Of a stretch of 64,000 nt of DNA, positions 36,001 through 44,218 are shown piece by piece. The translations under genes and the position numbers were made by a program. How positions within the stretch are numbered: the first letter of the stretch is position 1; the number at the start of each line of letters is the position of its first letter. Under the pieces are notes generated by a model that searched no databases, had not been told where the DNA came from, and saw nothing but the letters and a program-made list of their open reading frames with translations. Source of the stretch: Acridotheres tristis (Eukaryota > Chordata > Aves > Passeriformes > Sturnidae); assembly GCA_037013685.1 (NCBI GenBank), contig CM072891.1:11446501-11510500 (forward strand), in the 5' to 3' direction.

Positions 36001-37835
36001 GACTTGAGCCAGCAGATCACCTCTGTGCTGCTGCTCTGTTCTCATAGCTCAGTGCCTTGTCATTTGAAGTAGCATCTTGGGTCCTACTGCCACAAAGTCC
36101 TGCCCAGGGAAGGTTTCAGTGCCTTTTCCTCCACTTGCTGCAGGTGTTTGACGAACTGTTGCTGGATGCAGATTTCAGCGTGAATGCAGGCAGCTGGATG
36201 TGGCTCTCGTGCAGCGCGTTCTTCCAACAGTTCTTCCACTGTTACTGTCCTGTGGGCTTCGGACGTCGCACGGACCCCAGTGGTGACTATGTGAAGTAAG
36301 TGATGTCACTGGAGCTGATCTTTGGCTTCAGCTTACAGACCCAGAAACAATCAGTGGCTCACAGGTGCACTGCACTTTCTGTGCATTGCATGTGCTACAC
36401 TGCTTTTTACCTGTGTTGCAGGAGGTATCTGCCTAAACTAAAGGGTTTCCCCTCACGATATATCTACGAACCATGGAATGCCCCAGAGTCTGTGCAGAAG
36501 GCAGCCAAGTGCATCATTGGAGTGGACTACCCCAAACCCATGGTGAACCATGCAGAGACCAGCCGACTGAACATCGAGCGCATGAAGCAGATCTACCAGC
36601 AGCTGTCACGCTATAGGGGCCTCTGTAAGTGCCAGCAATTGCAAAAGTTTGTATCTTTAATAGGAGATAAAATGCTGTGAGGAAAGGTCATGATTTAAAA
36701 TAGGTTGTACTTGTCTCTCTGGCCTGTCCTTGCAAGAGGAAGCAGTGCCTGCCAAACCTGCTCAATTGGTTTCCAGGGAGAGCTCATTATATTCTCAGCT
36801 AAGGGTGGAGTTTGTTTATGTCTGAGAGCTGCTGATAGCATGGCACCATCCATATACCACTAGTGGTCCATTCTTCACTTTGTAAGAAAACCTAAGCAGT
36901 GTGCTCTAAGTAAATTTACTACTGGATCACAGTATGTGTGTAGTCAGCACTGGGTCACTGCAGCTCTGAACTCCTCCTGCTTTGGGATATGGATGTGCTA
37001 GTTGGTGATCACTAAGGTATTTCTGTGAAAAGATGAAAAGATTCTCCCATCCCACGTGTGTTTTGTTTCTTGACTAAGGTCCTCTTGCCATTCTCTAGGT
37101 TTACTGGCATCCGTCCCTTCATGTGTGGAAGATCTCAGTGGCCCAGTCACAGACTCGGCTTTGGGGCAGGGCTGCAGTACCAGTACATGTGAGTTGGAGC
37201 TATTTGTGTGCTTTTGATTTTCATGTCACCTTAAAGGTTATAGGCAGGAGAGGATCCTTTCCTAATAAGAAGAGGGTGTGTAGCTAGGAAAACATAGATT
37301 ACATTCACATTCCTTTACACTTACTTCAGAAGTCCCCAGTGAGCCTTCATTTCTAAAAGGGCTGAAGAGTAAGAGTTCATTAATGTGAATCTTTTATTGC
37401 CTGTATGGGATCATATACAGCCACTTGAGGGAGAAGTGCAGATCACTGTAGGGTTAATCAAGTATAATTAAGCTGCCCTCTGTCAATGGAGGATACGTTT
37501 GTGTTTGTTCTGGGTGACGTGATTCTGCTTTTAACAAAGAATTTTTGGTAAAAGTTTTCAGGGAGGCTGTGACCAAATGTCTCTGTGATTGTGCAGTCTT
37601 CTTTCTCCCAGCTCTGCGGCAGGTTAGGCCAGGGTGTACTTGCTGAGGCCATCTAAACACGGGAACCATTGCAGTAACTATTCTTCCTTCTACAGCAGTG
37701 AGGTTGTCTCAAGCAGACCAGGCCTCTCCAAAACGCAAACACGAGGGAGCAGAAGAACCATGCCCCGAAGAGCTGTACAAACGAGCCAAAGTGACAGATC
37801 TCCCCGCTTCAGAGATCCCTGGAAAGAGTTTGTGA
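17858..37835 (+). CDS. CRY2: Cryptochrome 2, circadian repressor (11 coding exons, complete)
   Basis: Join of the eleven exons listed below: 584 aa (human 593; about the length I recall for chicken). CRY2 binds PER proteins and represses CLOCK:BMAL1 in the nucleus. The photolyase-like N-terminal domain starts at [15 protein letters not shown] (16-30) and the FAD-binding domain covers about 225-500. The Trp triad is intact at Trp331, Trp385 and Trp408 (hCRY1 320/374/397). The flavin-facing residue is Asn404 (hCRY1 Asn393), as in vertebrate clock CRYs rather than insect type I. The variable tail from about 510 carries a bipartite NLS (PKRK 550-553, KRAK 567-570). Residues 240-508 are nearly identical to human. 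The start has G at -3 and G at +4. Birds carry CRY2 as a clock protein; a light-sensing role is not shown by sequence. The stop is TGA at 37833-37835. Confidence 0.97.
18049..20868 (+). other. CRY2: CRY2 intron 1
   Basis: 2.8 kb, GTGAGT to CTCTGCAG. The first 150 bp continue the CpG island. A palindromic E-box in GTCACGTGGC context lies at 18833-18838. No transposon was recognised. Confidence 0.88.
20869..20977 (+). CDS. CRY2: CRY2 exon 2
   Basis: 109 bp completing Arg64 to Lys100 ([17 protein letters not shown]...DVFPRLFK). Donor GTAAGA at 20978, phase 0. Confidence 0.96.
20978..24495 (+). other. CRY2: CRY2 intron 2
   Basis: 3.5 kb, GTAAGA to TCTTGCAG. Contains a CR1 3'-end scrap at about 23771-23860. 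The rest is unremarkable AT-rich sequence. Confidence 0.88.
23771..23860 (+). mobile_element. CR1 LINE 3'-end fragment
   Basis: Reads GGATGTTGGAACTAGGTGAT, then CTTTAAGGTTCCTTCCAGCC, and finishes in a degenerate ATTCTATAATTCTA tail. These are the last roughly 90 bp of a CR1 element in sense orientation. Confidence 0.8.
24496..24638 (+). CDS. CRY2: CRY2 exon 3
   Basis: 143 bp, residues 101-147 plus two bases of Arg148: [20 protein letters not shown] through [10 protein letters not shown]. Donor AG|GTACGG. Confidence 0.96.
25540..27850 (-). mobile_element. Ancient, heavily decayed CR1-like LINE
   Basis: From about 25760 to 26720 the sequence is colinear with the reverse complement of the old reptile/bird CR1 type I know. 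Recognisable pieces, in order: a 'CTAAACATTAAACTGATGTC' block (25803), 'AATTTCATCTGATATTTTTG' (25933), 'CAGTAAACTTTATCATCGTG' (26030), 'ATACTGAGCAGCACAAGCCC' (26083) and 'GCTTCTCAAAATTCACATAT' (26257). Divergence is high, with no usable frame. The stretch after about 26900 is assigned only tentatively, and both boundaries are approximate. Confidence 0.55.
29411..29430. repeat. 20-bp palindrome
   Basis: CTGTACAAATTTTTGTACAG: two perfect 9-bp arms around a TT centre, inside CRY2 intron 3. No function can be assigned. Confidence 0.9.
30420..30720. promoter_or_regulatory. CRY2: Intronic CpG island with two CACGTG E-boxes
   Basis: A sharply bounded GC/CpG-rich block inside otherwise AT-rich intron 3, 12.5 kb from the CRY2 promoter and 0.8-1 kb before exon 4. 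It contains perfect E-boxes at 30530-30535 and 30575-30580. These are followed by TTGCGTAA (30643-30650) and TTATGCAAT (30708-30716), which are sites of the PAR-bZIP/C/EBP type. CACGTG is the CLOCK:BMAL1 (and USF/MYC) site. The island could be an enhancer or an internal or antisense promoter. No TATA box or recognised exon lies within it. Confidence 0.6.
31502..31686 (+). CDS. CRY2: CRY2 exon 4
   Basis: 185 bp, completing Arg148 to the first base of Gly210: [29 protein letters not shown] and [12 protein letters not shown]. Acceptor TTATCTCCAG, donor G|GTATGT. Confidence 0.96.
31687..32991 (+). other. CRY2: CRY2 intron 4
   Basis: 1.3 kb, GTATGT to TCTCTCAG. No repeat, exon or regulatory motif stands out. 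Confidence 0.85.
32992..33080 (+). CDS. CRY2: CRY2 exon 5
   Basis: 89 bp, Gly210-Lys239: [20 protein letters not shown] then RLDKHLERK. Phase 0 at donor GTAACC. Confidence 0.96.
33081..34132 (+). other. CRY2: CRY2 intron 5
   Basis: 1.05 kb, GTAACC to GTCTAG. Nothing recognised inside. Confidence 0.85.
34133..34273 (+). CDS. CRY2: CRY2 exon 6
   Basis: 141 bp, residues 240-286: [33 protein letters not shown] and YRLWELYKK. Start of the helical FAD-binding domain. Phase 0 at both ends. Confidence 0.97.
34274..34769 (+). other. CRY2: CRY2 intron 6
   Basis: 0.5 kb, GTAAGA to CTCCACAG. Nothing recognised inside. Confidence 0.85.
34770..35081 (+). CDS. CRY2: CRY2 exon 7
   Basis: 312 bp, residues 287-390, the core of the flavin pocket. 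Includes [53 protein letters not shown] and ISWESGVR. Carries Trp331 and Trp385 of the electron-transfer triad. Phase 0 at both ends. Confidence 0.97.
35082..36143 (+). other. CRY2: CRY2 intron 7
   Basis: 1.06 kb, GTGAGT to TGCTGCAG. Only a short G run at about 35352-35360 stands out. Confidence 0.85.
36144..36295 (+). CDS. CRY2: CRY2 exon 8
   Basis: 152 bp, residues 391-440 plus two bases of Lys441: [40 protein letters not shown] and [11 protein letters not shown]. Contains Asn404 and Trp408. Donor AA|GTAAGT. Confidence 0.97.
36422..36624 (+). CDS. CRY2: CRY2 exon 9
   Basis: 203 bp after a 126-bp intron. Completes Lys441 to the first base of Cys509: [40 protein letters not shown] and [20 protein letters not shown]. 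The C-terminal helix here is where PER2 and FBXL3 bind in mammalian CRYs. Donor T|GTAAGT. Confidence 0.97.
36625..37098 (+). other. CRY2: CRY2 intron 9
   Basis: 0.47 kb, GTAAGT to TTCTCTAG. If retained, the CRY2 frame continues for 18 codons to TGA at 36678-36680. An E-box CACGTG lies at 37053-37058. Confidence 0.85.
37099..37188 (+). CDS. CRY2: CRY2 exon 10 (variable tail)
   Basis: 90 bp, Cys509-Thr538 plus one base: [20 protein letters not shown] then a Gly/Ser/Thr-rich linker. [13 protein letters not shown] matches human; the rest diverges, as is normal for CRY tails. Donor T|GTGAGT. Confidence 0.95.
37189..37695 (+). other. CRY2: CRY2 intron 10
   Basis: 0.5 kb, ending in TTCTACAGCAG, a tandem NAGNAG acceptor (see findings). 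Two further acceptor-like sites lie upstream at about 37611 and 37622; neither gives a useful frame. Confidence 0.85.
37696..37835 (+). CDS. CRY2: CRY2 exon 11, C-terminus with bipartite NLS
   Basis: Encodes residues 539-584 and the TGA stop. [13 protein letters not shown] then EELYKRAKV aligns with human ASPKRKLEAAEEP and SKRARV. The protein ends IPGKSL. The start shown uses the upstream AG of the tandem acceptor; the downstream AG removes one residue. A GTGAGT donor begins at 37838, two bases after the stop. Confidence 0.93.
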
Positions 37836-39055
37836 TTGTGAGTAGTTCATAGTGTGATCTGGCTTAAACTGCCTGCTTCTGGAAGCTAACAAGGCTCAAT
37901 TTTAATTCTCACCATTTTAATGAACAAAATGGACTTCCTTGTGAAGGGATGTGTAGGGCTCCTAAGTGTAATTCCACAACCCAGAAATATGGCAGTGGTG
38001 TGCCCAGCAGTCGTTTGGATTTTGCATAGCACACTGTTAGCTCTGTTGTCCAGTGCCCTGCTGCTGGAGCTGTCACAGAGCACGGCTGTTGGTGCGTTTG
38101 CTCTTGTGAGGCTGCTTCTCCTTCCACAGAGTGGGCTCACAGCCAGGTTTTCTGATCTGGTGAGGGTATGGGCTAGAGCAGGAGAGCAAGGAGGTCCAGT
38201 CATCTGCCTGCAATGCTCCAGATCCCAGGGAGGGGAGGAGCTGGTCACATATTCTGCCAACTTTTCAGTATGACAGGGGAGGTCAAGGCAAATTCTCTCT
38301 TTTTACTTTCTCCTACAGCCAGAGACAAGCACCTTGCAAGTGAAGAGAGGGAGTGCTGAAGAGGAGACCAGAAGAGTAGGAATTGCTGTCACAGAGGGAC
38401 TGGAACATCTGCAACAGAAAATCCAGGGTCTCATATAACTGTGTAATTCCAATAGCTGCCACAAAAGGGCACTGCATTACTTGTGCTTGGGAATATTTGG
38501 CTTTCTGGTCTCCAGAGAGCCAAATACATCTCTTCTCAGCCATGCCCAAAATCTGCCCACATTAAAGAGGGCAAGAACATTCTGTCAACTTGCTCGCTTC
38601 CAGGTGTATCTTTCTTTTCTGACAATGGCTCAATGCACGTGACTTGATGCATTGATGTAGGAATGAGCATCTGCCCATCTCAGAAATAGTGAACATACTT
38701 TCTCATCAATAGTACTTGGTAGTGATGTATGCTGATTAATTCAAATTATAGTAGGAGTTAAGAAGGAAGCTGCTACAATGTCAAGAAATAGAGTACCAGT
38801 CCTACAAGAGAGCAGGGAAAACTCAGTATTTTTTTCATTAGGCTAGGCTGACAAGGAAGGAAATGCTTTCTGAGTAAATCAAGGTAATGCTTATGTGGAT
38901 GGAAACAAAATGAAGGTCAACTATAGCACAAGAACAGATACACTTGAAAGGAACTTAAAACTTTCCCCGCAAAAGAACTTTGCCACTGCGAGGTGTGACA
39001 TAGTGCTGTTGCCTGGAATGTGCAGCTTCAGAGCTGTGTGACATGTGGGTAAGAG

Positions 39056-39366
39056 GTGCTCTCTACAACTCCCTGAAAGGAGGTTGTAGTCAGGTGGGGG
39101 TTGGTCTCTTTTCCCAGTGACAGGATGAGAAGACACAGTCTTAAGCAGCACTGGGAAAGTTAAGGCTGGACATTAAGAAAAAGTTCTTCACAGAAAGAAT
39201 GGTTGGGCATTGGAATATGCTGCCCAGGGAGGTGGTGGCGTCACCATCTGGAGGTGTTTAAGAAAAGATTGGATGTGCCATGGTCTAGTTGACGCATATT
39301 GATGTTAGGTCGTAGGCTGGACTCAATGATCTCAATGGTCTTTTCCAACCTAGTTGATTCTGTGAC
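39056..39366 (+). mobile_element. CR1 LINE 3' end inside the CRY2 3'UTR
   Basis: Reads TCTACAACTCCCTGAAAGGA, then GGTGGGGGTTGGTCTCTTTT, and translates RLDIKKKFFTERMVGHWNML-type text. It ends in TTTTCCAACCTAGTTGATTC and TGTGA. This is the canonical last 310 bp of CR1 in sense orientation, so it would be carried in the mature CRY2 mRNA. Confidence 0.92.
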
Positions 39367-40560
39367 TGAGAAGGAGGAATTCTTCAGAGAATAAAATCAT
39401 GCCTTGATAAGAGCAAAACAGTATTTCAGAATAGATCTAATCCAAGTAATAAGGAAGCTACACCTGGGCCCAGCACTCTACAGCATTTCCTTCCCTGAAT
39501 GAGAGCTCTCAAATGGAGCCTGTGTCTGGTGTGCAGCCTGTGCAGTGCCTCATGATGATAGAGGATTTATTAACATCAGCTCCCTGAAGTGAGTCTTCCT
39601 CGAGCTCAGAGTCCAGTGTCCATTCTGTTTGCTCTTTTCTGTATCTTTTCTGTGTTTTTAATTTCCACACAGTAAACTCCTGTACCTGCCCACTGCTCCT
39701 TCTTGCCACTTGCATTCATGCTGGTGCTTTGTAGCCTAGCGAGGTGATTGTGTAGCTTTCCTGGCTCTTAACCATACACTCCTTGCTGGGTCCTGTTACT
39801 TGTCAGGTCAGCACAGTGCTGGCAGAACGCCTCTGCCTGCAACCAAAGAGTGCAAGGGAGGGTAGTACTACAGAAGATTGTCTCTTGTGGCTGTTTCCAA
39901 GAGGAATTAGATTGAGTAGCTCGTCCTGTGCAGTGGGCTGCTCTTGGCACTGTTTTCATTTGCTGTCCAAAACCTTTCATCCCTGCCTGACACTGATAGT
40001 GTGGGGCTATATGTGAGCTTATGCAACTAACTGCTTGGGGAGTACAGGAGTTGTCTCCCACTGGGATAATCAGATTCAGTTTTGGAGCCTGTGTTTGAAC
40101 CTAGAGCAACAGGGCTGCAAATAGAAACTGAGTCAAATGTACCTGAAAAACCTGAAGTGGTTGAATTGAGTCTGTGAATAAATTTAATGAATAGCTGAAT
40201 AACCTTTCCTTCCCATTCCCTGGGACATTGATCTTATATTCTTTTTCTGCGGAGAATCCACTGGGCAGACTGTGAACAAGTAAACAAAGAGTCACTTTTC
40301 CTAACCTTACTTTCTTCTAAACTACTATTCATGGTCTGCCTGGTGGATAACCCAGTCATCAACAGGTCTTGTCCCCTTCAGTATGACCCAGCTGTTACTC
40401 CCATTGTTTTGAGGGTAGAAAGGTATAAAGAGATACTCCCCTACCCCCATCTTCTGCTGCAGAGAGAAGGACGGGGAAAGACATGCACTTTGTACACATA
40501 GGTTACAGAAATTGTGACTTCTGTCATTTGGAGAGTTTCATGCTTAGGCAATGGTCTGTA

Positions 40561-40566
40561 AATAAA
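40561..40566 (+). terminator. CRY2: CRY2 poly(A) signal AATAAA
   Basis: Canonical hexamer 2.7 kb after the stop codon, with a T-rich downstream element (TCTTTTTGCTGTC) 30 bp on. Cleavage is expected near 40580-40590. Confidence 0.75.
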
Positions 40567-40589
40567 ACTTTTTATAAATGTCTTTAACC

Positions 40590-43500
40590 CTCTTTTTGCT
40601 GTCATCCAAATTATTTCACTTAGTAAATGGAATTTTTGGGGCTGGATCTGTGGGAGTAAAGAGTCAAAGGGAGGGGAGGGCTACATCTCCTAAGTGATCT
40701 AGAAGGCTTTGTGCCAGCGGGGGAGATCACATTTGCAAGGTTTCTGTTGGTACCTGGGATATGGATGGTGGTATTTGCAAGAGCTGCAGCTCAGGTGGTA
40801 GTAGCACTGGGAATGACACAGACATAGCAGGCCAGCCAAAGAAAGACAAGGGAAAAAGTTCCTTCAAGAAGCCTTTTAAGTAGGCTGGGCTTTATCCACT
40901 CTGGCCTCTTTTCCCAACTGAAATGATGAAGGTGAGTAAAATTGTGTGACAAGTAGGGAATGACTTCATTGTTTTCGTTAATATTTAGAATTTGGTATGT
41001 TTGGTTAAAGTACAAGATGGCAGATTGAACAAGCCTACACCTTGTTAGCTTTGTGACAAGTTCTTCCTCAGTTGTTGGTGCTAACATTTTGAGTTCAAAA
41101 AGACTTGGGAAAGAAAAAGCCATCAGTAACCATTAGTAAAGATACCATCTTTGTTTCAGAAGCAGCAGAGGACTGTTGGAGGCTGTTGTAAAGAAAGCAT
41201 GAAATGGATGCCAGTGTGGGGGTTTCTGTTTCCTGTTTTCTGTGTCTCAGGGCAAGCTGGCAATGCCTGACCTGGCACAGGCACTCCCGACGTGGGCATA
41301 GTGTGACCTCTTAGCTTGAGCAGAGCAGTTGCCTTTTGATACTCTCAAGAGCAGTGGCTTTGGGATGCTCCCCAGGGTGGTGTGAAGGCTCCTTTCAACT
41401 GGGGGTGGATGCTGGGGTAGAGAATCCCTACAGAGCTGTGAACAATTGTTCAACTTGGGTCTCCTGTCAGTGATTGAGCCTTGGCTAATGACTTCTAAGC
41501 TAAGTCATTAACTGGTATTAAATACACTAGACTTAGCAATCTAATAACTAGCAAGGACAAAAAGTCAAGTTCTTGTGCATCCTACCATCCTCCTTGGTGC
41601 TCCTGTGTAGACCCACTTACTGGAACCTCTGTCTTAGCAGAGTTACATGAGATACATTACTTTTCTTAGTAACCAGCAAGACTTAGGATGTAGCCATGCA
41701 GTTCCTTGTCAAGGTTCAGCAGTGGGGCTGATCTGGGACCAAAGTGCCTCGTGGTATTGCTGAATTGTTCTCTTGTTTTTGGCAAGGACCTTCCAGTCTT
41801 GAAAAAGTAGAACTTCAGTGCTTGGGGTGGCTCATATATGGCAAAAATCTTTTGAAAACAGCAGCCTGTACCTTAGAAGATGATAAGCCAGAATGACAGC
41901 AAACTCAGTCCAGCTTTTTTTAGCCAGAATGTAATAATGTAAATTAAAGCTGGAGAGATTGGATTTGAGGCTCCTTCTCTGTGCTGGCCAGGATATCTGT
42001 TTTACTTGTAAAAGGAATGATGGTGATGTGGCTCAGGATTGGAAATGGCTAACCTTGGATTTCTAGCAGAGACTTGAGTGCCTGCTCCATGTGCTGGTGC
42101 TTGAGAAAATTCCCTTCCATGACTCTTCTGTCTGCACACGGTAAGAGCCAGAGTGGCTTCAGGAGGGGCTGGCTGAAAGGCTTGGAAATAGAAAACACGC
42201 CTGGATATGAGATGGAGCTGGAAATGTGGCCATTTGAGGCAGAGGGGGAAAGAGCAGTGGGAAGGATGGCCAGCGAAAAGACAGCAGAGTGCTGGTCTGA
42301 TGGTGGAGATCAGGTGGCTCAGCTGGGGGAGAAGAGCAGGAAAACTCTCAGTATATAACCTCCCCTCAGGTTTCCTTTAAGGTTGAGAACAGTTGGTCTG
42401 AAGTGAACCTGATGGTCAGTTGGGACAATTTGAAAGAGAAAAATCGGCAGATATCTTGTGAACAGAGATGCTGGCTAGAACAGAAATGCAGCCTCTTAAT
42501 TTGTAGCAGATGTGTGTGCAGTCTCCCAGGGGCCACGTGCTCTACTGTGCATCTAAGGAATAGACCTGACTGACAGTAGTGCAGCTAGAAAGGTCAAATT
42601 TGGTCTCCTGCCAGGCCAGCCGGAGGGGTGAGCTTTTGGTGCTTGGCATCCAAGCAGAGCTGCAGTGGTGGTGATCTGGCAGCATCCTTTACCTTCTGCC
42701 TCAGGTCAGAGGCCAAAAAATAGCCATGCTGCTGAGAAATCACACTTTGTAGGTGGGGTTTGTGCTTTGAGATGGAGCTACATCAAGGCTCCCACAAAGC
42801 TCCCTGAATGAATACTGGTGAGTCTCTTGGGTCCTGCACATAATACAGTGTGTGCATCCAAACGGCAAAGGGGACACTTAGATCACCCTCAGGAGGGTGC
42901 CTGCACATGGTGACCCCTGAGGTGTGTGCTTGTCTTCACTGTAGTCCAGGAGTAACATCTCTTTCCAGTTTGTCTGGCAGGAGACCAAGACTCCTGAGAG
43001 AGAGCAGGTCTGTATGCCTTGGAGGGCTCTGCTTGCTCTTCTCTGGAGGAGCAGCTGACGTCCTGGGTCTTGGCCAAGAACTAATACCATCGCCTCAATG
43101 GCAGTCAGTGCTGTGATGTGAGAAACATTGATGAGACCGGATGTATGGTCAATGTTTGAACTGCTAAAGGAGTGCCACTCACGGCATCCAGGACTGTCAC
43201 AGACAGGGACTGGGACCACAGTGGGTGCGCAGGGAATAGGCAAAGTTCACTTGTTCAGGTGCAGAAGTAGCCTTGGGATCAAAAAATACTTATGCTGTCC
43301 ACTTCTGTGCATAGCACAACTTGCCCAGTTTTCTGAGATAGTCTGCAAAGCATTTGGAGGAGAGGCAGGGGAAAGAAACCTGCTTAGGCCAGTAAGGAAG
43401 AGTAACAGCAATAAGTGACCACCCAAGATAAAATGTTTCTTGGGACATAGCTGGATGCAAAAGTGGATCTGCCCTTTCTGGGGCAAGAACTGAAACCTTG

Positions 43501-43640
43501 AGGTGTATTTTTTTTTCGTCTCCTTTGTGCCTGTGGAAGGTGTGTGTACGCTGCTTTTTCAATTCCCTTTGCAGTGCTTGCAGCCTTGGTAAGCTTCGAC
43601 AGGGACAGGGCTTGTACTGGGGCTGCCAGACCTGTTGCCA
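40590..43640. other. Spacer between CRY2 and MAPK8IP1
   Basis: About 3 kb without a recognised exon, RNA gene or transposon. A CACGTG word lies at 42534-42539. The short open frames here have no family resemblance. Confidence 0.65.
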
Positions 43641-44132
43641 GGTGCGGCAAACATGCCATGGGTGCCACAAGCGCAGCGTGGTTGTTCCTGCTGCCTCCAG
43701 GCACCTCCCCGCTGCCGAAGAGACCCCTGCAAGTGGCCCTCTGTGTCCAGCCCCTCGCTGCCTGCCCCCTCGTCCAGCCAGCCCCGTTCCTGGGGTTGCT
43801 GCTCCCGGTCCTGCCCCTCACCTGCCCTTGAGGGTGCAGCCTCCAGCTGCGGGCACAGCTGGAGACCGCTGCAGCTGCGGGCACACCGGCCCCGCCGGCG
43901 TTCCCCGATGGGGTCGGGGTGCGAGGTGACGCTCCCATCCGTGCCGTGCCTGTCCTGCAGCTGCCGCCGGGAGCCGCGGGATGGAGCCTCCGGGCCGCGC
44001 CCCCGCTCCCCCCGCCCCGGCGGCAGGTATGTCCCTCCCCGCCGGCACCGCCAGCATCCCCCTCCCTTCATCCCTCCTTCCCTGCCTCCCTCCCTCCCGC
44101 CCGCCCTCCGCCTGCATGGAGAGAGCCACAGA
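43640..44132 (+). promoter_or_regulatory. MAPK8IP1: MAPK8IP1 distal promoter, CpG island
   Basis: GC content rises at about 43640 and stays high to about 44600 across exon 1a. No TATA box is evident. The mammalian MAPK8IP1 promoter is known to be silenced by REST outside neurons and beta cells, but I did not find a convincing RE1 site here. Confidence 0.65.
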
Positions 44133-44218
44133 ATGGCGGAGCGAGAGAAAGGAGCTGCATCCCCGCCCGCCTCCTCACCCTTCCTGGGGCTGCACCTCGC
44201 CTCGCCCCCCAATTTCAG
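44133..44218 (+). CDS. MAPK8IP1: MAPK8IP1 exon 1a
   Basis: ATG in a strong context (A at -3, G at +4). Encodes residues 1-28 plus two bases of Arg29 (human: MAERESGG...PFLGLHIASPPNFR). Donor AG|GTACCG. The human Gly-rich insert after residue 6 is absent. Confidence 0.94.

Larger units (their letters stand above)
37836..40585 (+). other. CRY2: CRY2 3'UTR, possibly spliced
   Basis: Runs from the stop to the poly(A) signal AATAAA at 40561-40566, which is followed by a T/GT-rich region. Donor GTGAGT at 37838 and a strong acceptor (TACTTTCTCCTACAG, ending 38318) suggest a 480-bp intron and a noncoding last exon from 38319. Unspliced read-through is equally possible. A CR1 element is embedded at 39056-39366. 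Earlier AATAAA words lie at 39390 and 40177. Confidence 0.7.
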
